Positions 16,613-24,642 of a stretch of DNA of 44,808 bases are shown piece by piece. The notes under the pieces are model-generated. The model was not told where the DNA came from. It searched no databases and saw nothing but the letters and a program-made list of their open reading frames with translations. How positions within the stretch are numbered: the first letter of the stretch is position 1; each line of letters begins with the position of its first letter. Origin of the DNA: Streptomyces apricus (lineage in GTDB: Bacteria; Actinomycetota; Actinomycetes; Streptomycetales; Streptomycetaceae); the NCBI RefSeq assembly GCF_008369065.1, contig NZ_VDFC01000029.1, positions 13,635 to 58,442 of the forward strand. Direction: 5' to 3'. The position numbers were made by a program, and so were the translations under genes.

Positions 16613-16625
16613 GCGCAGAACGCAC
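16611..16625. promoter_or_regulatory. IclR-type operator, copy 2
   Basis: GTGCG-CAGAA-CGCAC is a perfect inverted repeat whose core matches copy 1 at 14 of 15 bases. It overlaps the -10 and start region of the iclR promoter. The centres of the two copies are 110 bp apart. Confidence 0.75.
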
Positions 16626-16660
16626 CCCCGTGCGTCCCGTGCGTGCGTCCCGTGGAGGCG

Positions 16661-17479
16661 ATGGTGCCTGCTGGAGCCCGCGAACCGCATTTCGTCCGTT
16701 CCTTCGAGCGCGGCCTCGCGGTCATCCGCGCCTTCGACGCCGACCACCCGGAACTCACGCTCAGCGAGGTGGCGCGGATCACCGACCTGACCCGCGCGGC
16801 GGCCCGCCGCTTCCTGCTGACCCTCTTCGACCTGGGGTACGTGCAGACGGACGGGCGGATGTTCCGGCTCACCCCGCGCGTCCTGGAGCTCGGGTACTCG
16901 TACCTGTCCGGTGTCACCCTGCCGGAGATCGCCGAGCCGCACCTGGAGCGACTCGTCGCGCAGATACGGGAGTCGTCGTCCCTGTGCGTCCTCGACGGCG
17001 ACGACGTCGTGTACGTCGCCCGCGTGCCGACGCACCGCATCATGACCGCGACGATCACCGTCGGGACCCGTTTCCCCGCCCATGTGACCTCGGTCGGCCG
17101 GGTGCTGCTCGCGCAGCTCGCCGACGAGGAGATCGCCACGCGCCTGGCCCGCGCGGACCTGCGGCCCCTGACGGCCCGCACGATCGGCTCCGCCGACCTG
17201 CTCCGCGCCGAACTGCGCCGGGTGCGCCGCCAGGGCTACGCGATCGTCGACCAGGAGCTGGAGGAGGGGCTGCGCTCGGTCGCCGTCCCGGTGCGCGACC
17301 GGGACGGCGAGGTGGTGGCGGCGGTCAACATCCCCGTGCACGCCAGCCGCAACTCCGTGGAGTCCGTACGGCGCGACCTGCTGCCCCACCTGCTGGCCAC
17401 GGTCGCCCGGATCGAGGCGGACCTGCGGATCACAGGTCGAGCACGAGGCGCTTCCCGAGGCACCGGGACACACAGATGA
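16661..17479 (+). CDS. IclR-family regulator, PcaR/PcaU-like
   Basis: 272-aa regulator of the aromatic-catabolism branch of IclR. The winged HTH spans about residues 8-70 (FVRSFERGLAVIRAF, LSEVARITDLTRAAARRFLLTL), and the effector domain includes SSLCVLDGDDVVYVARVP and GTRFPAHVTSVGRVLLA, both characteristic of PcaR/PobR relatives. GGAGG at 16653-16657 could serve the ATG at 16661 or the GTG at 16664. Divergent from the ABC transporter and convergent with the VanB-like reductase gene, which it overlaps by 50 bp at the 3' ends. Two identical-type palindromes in the intergenic region point to control of both divergent promoters. The ligand is unknown. Confidence 0.9.
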   Translation: MVPAGAREPHFVRSFERGLAVIRAFDADHPELTLSEVARITDLTRAAARRFLLTLFDLGYVQTDGRMFRLTPRVLELGYSYLSGVTLPEIAEPHLERLVAQIRESSSLCVLDGDDVVYVARVPTHRIMTATITVGTRFPAHVTSVGRVLLAQLADEEIATRLARADLRPLTARTIGSADLLRAELRRVRRQGYAIVDQELEEGLRSVAVPVRDRDGEVVAAVNIPVHASRNSVESVRRDLLPHLLATVARIEADLRITGRARGASRGTGTHR

Positions 17480-18386
17480 ACATGGTGTCGCCGGCTGCCC
17501 GCTCCTCCTCGGTGAGCACCGAGTCCCGGTGGTCCGGGACGCCCTCCAGGACGTCCGTCTCACAGGTCCCGCAGGTGCCCTCGGTGCACGAGTAGAGGGC
17601 GTCCACACCGGCGGCCAGCACGGTGTCGAGCACGGACGCGTCCGCGGGGACGGTGAGGGTCCGCCCCGAGCGCCGCAGCACGACCTCGAACTCCGTCTCC
17701 GCGTAAGGGTCCTGGCCTTCTCCGGGCTCCTTGGGCCGGAAGCGCTCGACGTGCAGGGAGCCCGCGGGCCACCCGGCGCACCGCTCCTCCACGGCGTCCA
17801 GCAGCGGCGCGGGACCGCAGCAGTAGACGAGCGTGTCCGGGGCGGGGGAGTCCAGCACGGGGCCGAGGTCGAGCAGCCCCGACTCGTCCTGCGGGACGAG
17901 GCGCACCCGGTCCCCGTACCGTTCCAGTTCCTCCCGGAACGCCATGGACAGCCGGGTCCGCCCGCCGTACAGCAGCGTCCAGTCCGCACCCGCCGCCTCG
18001 GCCGCGGCCAGCATCGGCAGGATGGGGGTGATGCCGATGCCGCCGGCGACGAAGCGGTAGCGGGGCGAGGGCAGCAGGGCGAAGTGGTTGCGCGGGCCGC
18101 GCACGCGGACCCCGGCGCCGACGGCCAGCCGCTCGTGCACATGCGCGGACCCACCGCGCCCGGCCGGTTCGCGCAGCACCGCGACCCGCCACGCGTGCCG
18201 GTCGCCGGGGTCCCCGCACAGGGAGTACTGCCGCTCCAGGCCGGGCGCCAGGGCCACGTCGACGTGGGCGCCGGGCTCCCAGGCGGGCAGTTCGCCGCCC
18301 AGCGGATGGCGCAGGGTGAGCGCGAGCACGCCGTCGGCCACCAATTCCGTTTCGGCGACGACCAGTTGGGCTTCGTACAAGATCAC
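17430..18386 (-). CDS. VanB/phthalate-dioxygenase-reductase-type oxidoreductase
   Basis: 318-aa electron-transfer partner for the Rieske oxygenase. Order: FMN-binding barrel (RQYSLC at 52-57), NAD(P)H domain (GGIGITP at 115-121, YCCGPAPLL at 188-196), and a C-terminal plant-type [2Fe-2S] ferredoxin with Cys267, Cys272, Cys275 and Cys305 (C-x4-C-x2-C-x29-C). This is the class IA/PDR layout of vanillate demethylase and phthalate dioxygenase reductases. The GTG start at 18386 overlaps the TGA of the 62-aa gene upstream in GTGA. It would take electrons from NAD(P)H and pass them to the oxygenase encoded two genes upstream. Confidence 0.93.
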   Translation of the reverse strand: MILYEAQLVVAETELVADGVLALTLRHPLGGELPAWEPGAHVDVALAPGLERQYSLCGDPGDRHAWRVAVLREPAGRGGSAHVHERLAVGAGVRVRGPRNHFALLPSPRYRFVAGGIGITPILPMLAAAEAAGADWTLLYGGRTRLSMAFREELERYGDRVRLVPQDESGLLDLGPVLDSPAPDTLVYCCGPAPLLDAVEERCAGWPAGSLHVERFRPKEPGEGQDPYAETEFEVVLRRSGRTLTVPADASVLDTVLAAGVDALYSCTEGTCGTCETDVLEGVPDHRDSVLTEEERAAGDTMFICVSRCLGKRLVLDL

Positions 18387-18571
18387 GTTCCGATCATGCG
18401 GAAGGGGTGTCCTTCGGGCAGGGAGTGTCCTTCGGGGTGGGCGAGCATCCACTCCCACATCTCGACCGGGTCCTCGGCGGTGTACTCGGCCCCGCAGTGG
18501 CAGGTGCCGAGCAGGACGTCCGTGCCGGGGAGCCAGTCGACGCGGTAGACCTCGCCCGTCGGGCCGCTCAC
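18383..18571 (-). CDS. 62-aa CxC/HxxxH small protein between oxygenase and reductase
   Basis: Small protein of no recognised family. Its GTG start overlaps the oxygenase TGA and its TGA overlaps the reductase GTG, so it is translationally locked between the two redox components. It contains LLGTCHCGAEYTAEDP with Cys24-x-Cys26, and LAHPEGHSLPEGH with His45, His49 and a further His, which could form a zinc or iron site. The middle (DPVEMWEWMLAHPEGH) is a likely amphipathic helix. A role as an assembly factor, adaptor or accessory subunit of the oxygenase is a guess from position only. Confidence 0.72.
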   Translation of the reverse strand: MSGPTGEVYRVDWLPGTDVLLGTCHCGAEYTAEDPVEMWEWMLAHPEGHSLPEGHPFRMIGT

Positions 18572-19632
18572 CGGACCCCCTCCACCGGCTTGGCGCCCTC
18601 CTCGACCAGCCGGGCGAGGATGCGGCGGGCGGCCAGACCACCGGTGTCGATGTTGATGCTCAGCTCCTGGTACCCGGTGCGCTCCGTGCCGAGCGTGCGC
18701 TGCAGCAGGTTGAGCGCGTCGACGTCCTGCATCACGACGGTGTGGTTGTTGGCCCGCAGGAACTCGGTCACCTCGGCGTCGTCCGTCGCCCAGTCGCGCG
18801 ACACCATCCAGAAGTCGTACACGTGGCCGTCGGCGGACGGGGTGATGGCGTACGTGATCTCCGTGTGGAAGCCGTTCGGGTCGCTGCCGTCCGGCTCGGG
18901 CACGACCCCGACCGGCGCGATCCGGCTGTGCAGCAGATACAGACAGGGCGCGTGGTACTCGATGTCCTGCCAGCGGGTGATCCGCCCTTTTATACCGGTC
19001 GACTTGGCATAGAAGGGCGGGCACTCGGCGTCTTCCATGCGCCGGCTGACCCGCACGACGCCGGCGCCCTCGTCCACCTCGGTGGTGATGGGCGTCTCGG
19101 CGACCTCGGGCGTGCCGATGTACCCGCCGTGCAGGTAGGTCTCGTGCGACAGGTCGAGGAGGTTGTCGACGAGGAGGCCGTAGTCGGCGTCGATCGGCTC
19201 CATCCCGCTGACGGTGACCCAGCCGGGGGAGTCGAGGTGCGGGGCGCGCGGAATGCCTCCCGGGTCGGCGAGGGCGGGGTCGCCGATCCACACCCAGACG
19301 AGCGCGTCCTGCTCGACCACGGGATAGGAGGCGACGCGGGCGGTACGGGGGACGCGCCGCTGGCCCGGTACGTACACGCAGGTGCCCGTGGTGTCGTACG
19401 TGAACCCGTGGTACCCGCAGACGATCCGGTCACCGTCGAGCCCGCTCGCGGACAGCGGGTAGCGCCGGTGCACGCACCGGTCGTGCAGGGCGACGGCCCG
19501 CCCGTCCTCCTCGGTCCGGTAGAGCACGAGCGGCTCCCCGAGCACAGTCCGCCCGAGCAACTCCCGCCCCACTTCATGGGCGTAGGCGACGACGTACCAC
19601 TGGTTCCTGGCGAAGGCGGTGGTGTGCGGCAT
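18568..19632 (-). CDS. Rieske non-haem iron oxygenase, VanA-like
   Basis: 354-aa terminal oxygenase of the vanillate O-demethylase/aromatic-ring-modifying group. The Rieske cluster is bound by Cys53-x-His55 and Cys72-x2-His75 (CVHRRYP, CGYHGFTYD). The mononuclear iron site is in DNLLDLSHETYLHGGY, with Asp160, His163 and His168. ATG at 19632 has GACGGGAA upstream. It probably dealkylates or hydroxylates an aromatic ether or acid, with electrons from the reductase two genes downstream. The neighbouring uptake system and PcaR-like regulator support aromatic catabolism. The exact substrate is unknown, and no obvious copy of the IclR palindrome lies in front of this gene. Confidence 0.92.
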   Translation of the reverse strand: MPHTTAFARNQWYVVAYAHEVGRELLGRTVLGEPLVLYRTEEDGRAVALHDRCVHRRYPLSASGLDGDRIVCGYHGFTYDTTGTCVYVPGQRRVPRTARVASYPVVEQDALVWVWIGDPALADPGGIPRAPHLDSPGWVTVSGMEPIDADYGLLVDNLLDLSHETYLHGGYIGTPEVAETPITTEVDEGAGVVRVSRRMEDAECPPFYAKSTGIKGRITRWQDIEYHAPCLYLLHSRIAPVGVVPEPDGSDPNGFHTEITYAITPSADGHVYDFWMVSRDWATDDAEVTEFLRANNHTVVMQDVDALNLLQRTLGTERTGYQELSINIDTGGLAARRILARLVEEGAKPVEGVR

Positions 19633-20041
19633 GGCGTTCCCGTCCCTGTCGGCGGGGCTCCGTCGCCCCGCGTGCCGTGGTTGGAAACAGGGTCCTGACG
19701 GGCGCGGCGACGACGCAAGGCGGCTTCTGCCAGACGGAAGCGTCTCTGCGAAAGAGTCGGTCAGAGCCTTGCCGCGCGCCTCGCTCACAGCGGCAAGGGG
19801 CCCGGCATGGTGGCGCCGGACACGTACGTCCTCGTCCCGACGGCCAGCTGCCGGGGGGCGTCCGGATCGAGTACGTGGAGTGGGACGAGGCCCAGTGGGG
19901 GCGTGCCGGAGGCCGACCGGCCTGAGCGTCGTGCCGGCCGTGCCGAGTCTCGTACCAGCCGTACTAACAGTCGTCTCAGGTTCGCTCTGTACGAAGTAGC
20001 CATCCAGACAAGCGATGCAACTCGTATGCAGGAGGCTAGAG
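19633..20041. other. Intergenic region between oxygenase and MmpL genes
   Basis: 409 bp with no convincing gene. It includes a short inverted repeat AGACG-GAAG-CGTCT at 19732-19745, about 100 bp upstream of the oxygenase gene, and CTCAGGTT at 19975-19982, 60-67 bp upstream of the mmpL ATG. Short open frames here have no ribosome sites or recognisable products. Confidence 0.5.
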
Positions 20042-22192
20042 ATGGCAGTCGACACAGCGCCGCCCGGGGGAGCGCCGGCCGGTCGGTTGGCAGGCCGGTG
20101 GGTGCCCTGGTTGGTGATCGGCCTGTGGCTGGTGCTGGCGGCGGCCATGGTGCCGCTGAGCGGAAAGCTGAGCTCGGTCACCACCGACAGCGCCGTGGAC
20201 ACCTTGCCGGCCGGCGCCGAGTCCACCAAGGTGGCGGCGCTGGACGACACTCTCCCCGGCGGTGAGGACAGCACGTTCGTCTTCGTGTACCACCGGGCCG
20301 ACGGCTTGACCGCCGCCGACCGCGCGGCGGTCGAGCGCCACTACGACACCCTTGCCGAGCAGTACCCGCCGAAGACGAAGGCGGAGGCCGACGAGGCCGA
20401 CGAGGGCTCACCGACGAGCCTCTCCTCCGACCGCGAGGCGATGACGTTCACCCTCGACGTGAGCACGTCCTACGGCCCACCGGAGGAGATCGTCGGCCCG
20501 TTGCGCGACGCCACGAAGGACCGCCCCGCCGGCCTGGAACTCGACGTGACCGGACCGGGTGCGATCGACGGCGACATGGAGGCCGTCTTCGACGGCATCG
20601 ACGTGCAGGTCCTCCTCACCACCATCGTCGTCGTCACGCTCCTGCTCATCCTCACCTACCGCAGCCCGGTGCTGTGGATCATCCCGCTGGTGGCCGTCGG
20701 CGCGGCGGCACTGACCTCGATGGGGACCGTCTACCTGCTCGTCAAGGGCTTCGGCATCGTCATCAACGACCAGAACTCGGCGCTGCTGACGATCCTGGTG
20801 TTCGGCGTCGGCACGGACTACGCGCTGCTGCTCATCGCCCGCTACCGGGAGGCACTGCACCACCATGAGAACGTCCGGGTCGCGATGGTCCACGCGCTGC
20901 GCGGCGCGGCGCCGGCCATCGTCGCGTCCGCGGCCACCGTGGTCGCCGGCCTGCTCTGCCTGCTCGTCGCGGACCTGAACAGCACCAGCGGGCTGGGCCC
21001 GATCGGCGCGGCCGGCATCCTGTGCGCACTGGTGGCCATGCTGACGCTGTTCCCGGCGGTGCTCGTGGTGCTCGGCAGGCGGATCTTCTGGCCGGCCGTC
21101 CCGCGGTTCAGCACGACCGCGGAGGAGAAGCCGGGGCTGTGGGGACGGCTCGGCACCGCCATCAACCGCCGCCGGTGGGTGGCGACGCTCGGCTCGTTCG
21201 GGGTCCTCGGCGTACTCGCCCTCGGGCTGGCGGGCAACACCGGCGCCCTGCGGGAGCAGGACCAGTTCCTGTCCACGCCGGAGTCGGTCACCGGCTTCAC
21301 CGTCCTGCGCCAGCACTTCCCGGAGCTCGGCGGCCAGCCGATGACGGTCTTCACGCGGCCGGCGCAGCAGGAGCGGGTGCTCGACGTCGTCGAGGACACC
21401 CGCGGTGTGGCCCTGGCCGTCCCCGAGCAGACCAGCGGTGGCTGGACCAACATCTCCGTGTTCCCGAAGGACGCGCCGGACACCGTCGCGGAGTACGACA
21501 CGATCAAGCGGGTGCGCACCGCCGTGCACGCGGTGAGCGGGGCGGAGGCGATCGTCGGCGGGCCGAGTGCGGAGAACCTCGACACCGAGGTGACCACCCG
21601 GCACGACGAGAAGCTGGTGATCCCGCTGGTGCTCGCCGTCGTCCTGATCGTCCTCGGGCTGCTGCTGCGCGCGGTCCTGGCCCCGCTGCTCCTGATGACC
21701 ACCGTGATCGTCTCGTTCGCCGCGGCCTTCGGCGGCAGCGTGTTCGTCTTCGACACGATCCTCGGGTTCAAGGGCATCGACTATTCGGTGCCGTTGCTGG
21801 CCTTCCTGTTCCTGGTGGCACTCGGCGTCGACTACAACATCTTCCTGGCCAGCCGGGCCCGGGAGGAGACCGTGCGCCTCGGCACCCGGGAGGGCATGCT
21901 CAAGGCTCTCTCCGCCACCGGTGGCGTCATCACCTCGGCGGGCCTGGTCCTGGCGGCCACGTTCGCGGTCCTCGTCACCCTTCCGCTGGTGATGCTGGTC
22001 GAGGTCGGGTTCCTGGTCGCCTTCGGCGTGCTGCTCGACGCCCTGCTGGTGCGGTCGGTCCTGGTGCCCGCCCTCACCCTGCTGATCGGCCGGCGGATCT
22101 GGTGGCCGAGCCGGCTGTCCCGTCCGGCGGCGGAGCTGCCGGGCGGTCAGCAGTCGCCCGCCCGTGAGGAGGAGCCCGCGCTGCAACGGTGA
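20042..22192 (+). CDS. MMPL/RND-family exporter
   Basis: 716-aa inner-membrane proton-driven exporter of the MmpL family, which moves lipids, pigments or drugs. It has two repeats, each with an extracytoplasmic domain after the first helix and a cluster of five or six membrane segments. The paired helix-4 motifs with Asp-Tyr are seen as VFGVGTDYALLLIARYRE and ALGVDYNIFLASRARE. ATG at 20042 after a good GGAGG (20031-20035); the ATG at 20015 lacks one. It ends 22 bp before a strong terminator. It faces an MprAB-like two-component system and shares a CTCAGGTT motif with that system's promoter region. The cargo is unknown. Confidence 0.92.
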   Translation: MAVDTAPPGGAPAGRLAGRWVPWLVIGLWLVLAAAMVPLSGKLSSVTTDSAVDTLPAGAESTKVAALDDTLPGGEDSTFVFVYHRADGLTAADRAAVERHYDTLAEQYPPKTKAEADEADEGSPTSLSSDREAMTFTLDVSTSYGPPEEIVGPLRDATKDRPAGLELDVTGPGAIDGDMEAVFDGIDVQVLLTTIVVVTLLLILTYRSPVLWIIPLVAVGAAALTSMGTVYLLVKGFGIVINDQNSALLTILVFGVGTDYALLLIARYREALHHHENVRVAMVHALRGAAPAIVASAATVVAGLLCLLVADLNSTSGLGPIGAAGILCALVAMLTLFPAVLVVLGRRIFWPAVPRFSTTAEEKPGLWGRLGTAINRRRWVATLGSFGVLGVLALGLAGNTGALREQDQFLSTPESVTGFTVLRQHFPELGGQPMTVFTRPAQQERVLDVVEDTRGVALAVPEQTSGGWTNISVFPKDAPDTVAEYDTIKRVRTAVHAVSGAEAIVGGPSAENLDTEVTTRHDEKLVIPLVLAVVLIVLGLLLRAVLAPLLLMTTVIVSFAAAFGGSVFVFDTILGFKGIDYSVPLLAFLFLVALGVDYNIFLASRAREETVRLGTREGMLKALSATGGVITSAGLVLAATFAVLVTLPLVMLVEVGFLVAFGVLLDALLVRSVLVPALTLLIGRRIWWPSRLSRPAAELPGGQQSPAREEEPALQR

Positions 22193-22213
22193 GCGCGGCG
22201 GTACGGACGAGAT

Positions 22214-22247
22214 CCGGGACGGGCCTGAGGCCCGTCCCGGGTTTTTT
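22214..22247 (+). terminator. Rho-independent terminator of the mmpL gene
   Basis: Perfect 12-bp stem (CCGGGACGGGCC at 22214-22225 and GGCCCGTCCCGG at 22229-22240) with a TGA loop, followed by G then six T. On the opposite strand there is no T run, so it serves mmpL. Confidence 0.93.
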
Positions 22248-22299
22248 CATGGGGCCGACGGCCGCCGCGTCTTGTTCCGCGCTGCGGTGCTCGGGCGGG

Positions 22300-23751
22300 T
22301 CAGCGCGCCGCGGTGTCCTCCCCGGTGGTGGGCCGCGCGGCCGGGGCGGGCGGGGCCGCGGCCGGAAGGACGACCCGAAGCAGCGCGCCACCGCGTGCGG
22401 AACGGGCGACGCCGGCCCGGCCGCCGTGTGCGTCGACGACCCGCTGCACGATCGACAGCCCCAGACCGGATCCCGGCAACGCCCGCGCGCTGTCGGCACG
22501 GTAGAACCGGTCGAACACCCGCGGTACGTCGGCGGCGTCGATGCCCGGCCCGGCGTCGTCGACCTCCAGCACCGCCGACGCGCCCTCGGCACGGAGCCGG
22601 ACCTGGACCGGCTGGTCCGCGGGGGACCACTTGCCGGCGTTGTCGATGAGGTTGAGCACCGCCCGTTCGAGCGCGGCGGGACGCCCGCTCACCCACACGG
22701 AGGTCACGTCGAGCGCGACCTCGACGTCGGGCGCGCGGGAACCCGCCCGGGTCGCGGCGGCCCCCACCACGTCGGCGAGGTCGAGCAGCTCGGTGCTCTC
22801 GTCGCTGACGTCACCGCGCGCCAGGTCGGTCAGCTCGGCGACGAGGGTGCTCAACTCGTCCACCTGGGCGCCGAGATCGTTGAGCAGCCGGGTCCGGCTC
22901 TCCGCCGGCAGTGCGCTGTCCAGGGTGCCGCGCCGGTCGAGCCGTATCAGCAGCTCGACGTTGAGGCGCAGACTGGTGAGCGGGGTCTTGAGCTCGTGGG
23001 CGGCGTCCTCGGCGAGCAGCCGCTGGGCCCGCCGGGAGTCCCGGAGCGCGGCGAGCATGTCGTTGATCGACCGGATCAGCCGCCGGATCTCCCCACCGCC
23101 CTCGTCCGGGATGTCGGCGTCCAGGTTCCGGGTGCGCGCGACACGTACCGCGGCGGCGGTCAGCCGGTCGATCGGTGCCAGCCCGGTGCGCGCCACGGTC
23201 AGCCCGACGAGGGCGCCGCCGACCACGCAGAGCAGCCCGATCAGCAGCATGCCGAACCCGAACTCGTTGATCGGTTCGTCGTCGGCGACGCGGACCACCT
23301 GGACCGCGCCGTCGCCCGCCCGCAGCGTGTAGATGAGGTAGCCGTCCTCCTCGCTGTCGCCCGACTCCATCAGGCCGGCCGATGCGCCCTGTGCCACGCG
23401 CCCGGCGCGCTCGCTGACCGGGGGCAGCGCGGGTTGGCCGGCCGGCGTCCGGATCGAGCCGTCGGGCAGGATGACCCGCACCAGCTGACCTGAGCCGGGA
23501 TACGGCGACAGCCGGACCTGCGCCAGGCCGGCGCGCTCGGCGTTCCTCGCCAGGACGCGGGAGTCGGCGCGCAGCTGATCCTCCGCGGTGTCCTGCAGCT
23601 CCCAGGCCAGTAGCTCGCTGGCCACCTGGAAGGCCACGAACACGCTGACCGCGATGGCCGTCGCCGCGATCACCGTCATCCTGGCCCGCAGGGACCGCCG
23701 GCGCCACCACCGGGTCAGCCGGCGCGGTTCCCGGCCGGCGTGCCTGCTCAC
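22300..23751 (-). CDS. Sensor histidine kinase, MprB/PhoR-like
   Basis: 483-aa membrane kinase. Membrane segment one is near residues 26-45, an extracytoplasmic sensor domain (~46-163) follows, segment two is near 166-187, then HAMP (188-240), HisKA with the phospho-acceptor His252 in EDAAHELKTPLTSLR, and HATPase_c with NLIDNAGKWS, DDAGPGID and GSGLGLSIV. The GTG start at 23751 overlaps the response-regulator TGA in GTGA. The gene is transcribed toward, and stops 53 bp from, the mmpL terminator. It phosphorylates the regulator encoded just upstream; the signal is probably an envelope condition. Confidence 0.93.
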   Translation of the reverse strand: MSRHAGREPRRLTRWWRRRSLRARMTVIAATAIAVSVFVAFQVASELLAWELQDTAEDQLRADSRVLARNAERAGLAQVRLSPYPGSGQLVRVILPDGSIRTPAGQPALPPVSERAGRVAQGASAGLMESGDSEEDGYLIYTLRAGDGAVQVVRVADDEPINEFGFGMLLIGLLCVVGGALVGLTVARTGLAPIDRLTAAAVRVARTRNLDADIPDEGGGEIRRLIRSINDMLAALRDSRRAQRLLAEDAAHELKTPLTSLRLNVELLIRLDRRGTLDSALPAESRTRLLNDLGAQVDELSTLVAELTDLARGDVSDESTELLDLADVVGAAATRAGSRAPDVEVALDVTSVWVSGRPAALERAVLNLIDNAGKWSPADQPVQVRLRAEGASAVLEVDDAGPGIDAADVPRVFDRFYRADSARALPGSGLGLSIVQRVVDAHGGRAGVARSARGGALLRVVLPAAAPPAPAARPTTGEDTAAR

Positions 23752-24431
23752 GGAGGAGTCTCCCGCAACGTGTACCCCAGGCCGCGCAGCGTGTAGACCA
23801 ACCGCGGCTCGCCCTCGGCCTCCAACTTGCGGCGCAGGTAACTCACGTACACCTGGAGGTTGTTGGCGGTGGAGCTCATGCCGAAGCCCCAGATCGCCCC
23901 GAACAGCGCGTCGCGGGTCACGACCCGGGTCGCGTTGCTCATGAGGACCTGCAGGAGGGAGAACTCGGTCCGGGTCAGGCGCAGCGGCCGCGCGCCCCGC
24001 CACGCCTCGAACCGGTCGGGATCGAGCCGGACGTCGGCGAACGACAGGACCTGCGACTCCTCGTCGGCCGGCATGCGCCGGCGCAGCAGGGCCCGCACCC
24101 GGGCCAGCAGCTCCTCGGTGGCGAACGGCTTGGGCAGGTAGTCGTCGGCGCCCGCGTCCAGTCCCGCGACCCGGTCGGAGACCTGGTCGCGGGCGGTCAG
24201 CATGAGCACCGGCAGATCCTGGCCCGCGGCCCGCAACCGCCGGCAGGTCTCCAACCCGCCGAGGCGGGGCATCGTCACGTCGAGGAGCAGCAGATCCGGT
24301 GCGTCGCCACCGACCTCGTCGAGCACGGCGAAACCGTTGGCGACGGTGCTCGTGTCGTACCCCTCGACCTGGAGCACCCGCTCCAGCGAATCACGGATGG
24401 CCGCCTCGTCATCCGCGATCATGATTCGCAC
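23748..24431 (-). CDS. OmpR-family response regulator, MprA-like
   Basis: 227-aa regulator. The receiver domain has the acidic pair Asp7/Asp8, phospho-acceptor Asp51 (LLLLDVTMPRLGG) and Lys101 in PKPF; the C-terminal winged helix ends in VSYLRRKLEAEGEPRLVYTLRGLGYTLRE. The start is GTG at 24431, with a GGAGGGGGG stretch upstream. It forms a coupled pair with the histidine kinase. A CTCAGGTT element 52-59 bp upstream also occurs before the mmpL gene, which makes that exporter a likely target. Confidence 0.93.
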   Translation of the reverse strand: MRIMIADDEAAIRDSLERVLQVEGYDTSTVANGFAVLDEVGGDAPDLLLLDVTMPRLGGLETCRRLRAAGQDLPVLMLTARDQVSDRVAGLDAGADDYLPKPFATEELLARVRALLRRRMPADEESQVLSFADVRLDPDRFEAWRGARPLRLTRTEFSLLQVLMSNATRVVTRDALFGAIWGFGMSSTANNLQVYVSYLRRKLEAEGEPRLVYTLRGLGYTLRETPP

Positions 24432-24482
24432 GCCGGCCCGCCCCCCTCCAGTCGACGCCTTTTCCGCTCATTGTCGCCGATC

Positions 24483-24490
24483 AACCTGAG
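24483..24490 (-). promoter_or_regulatory. CTCAGGTT element upstream of the response-regulator gene
   Basis: Read on the minus strand, CCTGGC is followed directly by CTCAGGTT 52-59 bp before the start. The same octamer is present at 19975-19982 upstream of the mmpL gene. It could be a response-regulator half-site; eight bases alone could match by chance. Confidence 0.35.
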
Positions 24491-24642
24491 GCCAGGCTTA
24501 GAGCGTCGCCGTCGTGGTGCCCGCGGGCCGTGCGCTTACGGATGCCTGAGACCGTGTCCTACGTGGTCAGCCACGTAACGGAGTTGAGCGCCGGTGAACC
24601 GGTGCGCCGGGCAGGACTTCCGCCCCGCGGGAGGCGTACCGC

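Noticed and set aside
19677..19925. Short plus-strand frame ending EYVEWDEAQWGRAGGRPA
   Set aside because: The last part looks protein-like, but there is no ribosome site, the first part is Arg-rich, and no family is recognised. It could be a decayed remnant; not supportable as a gene.
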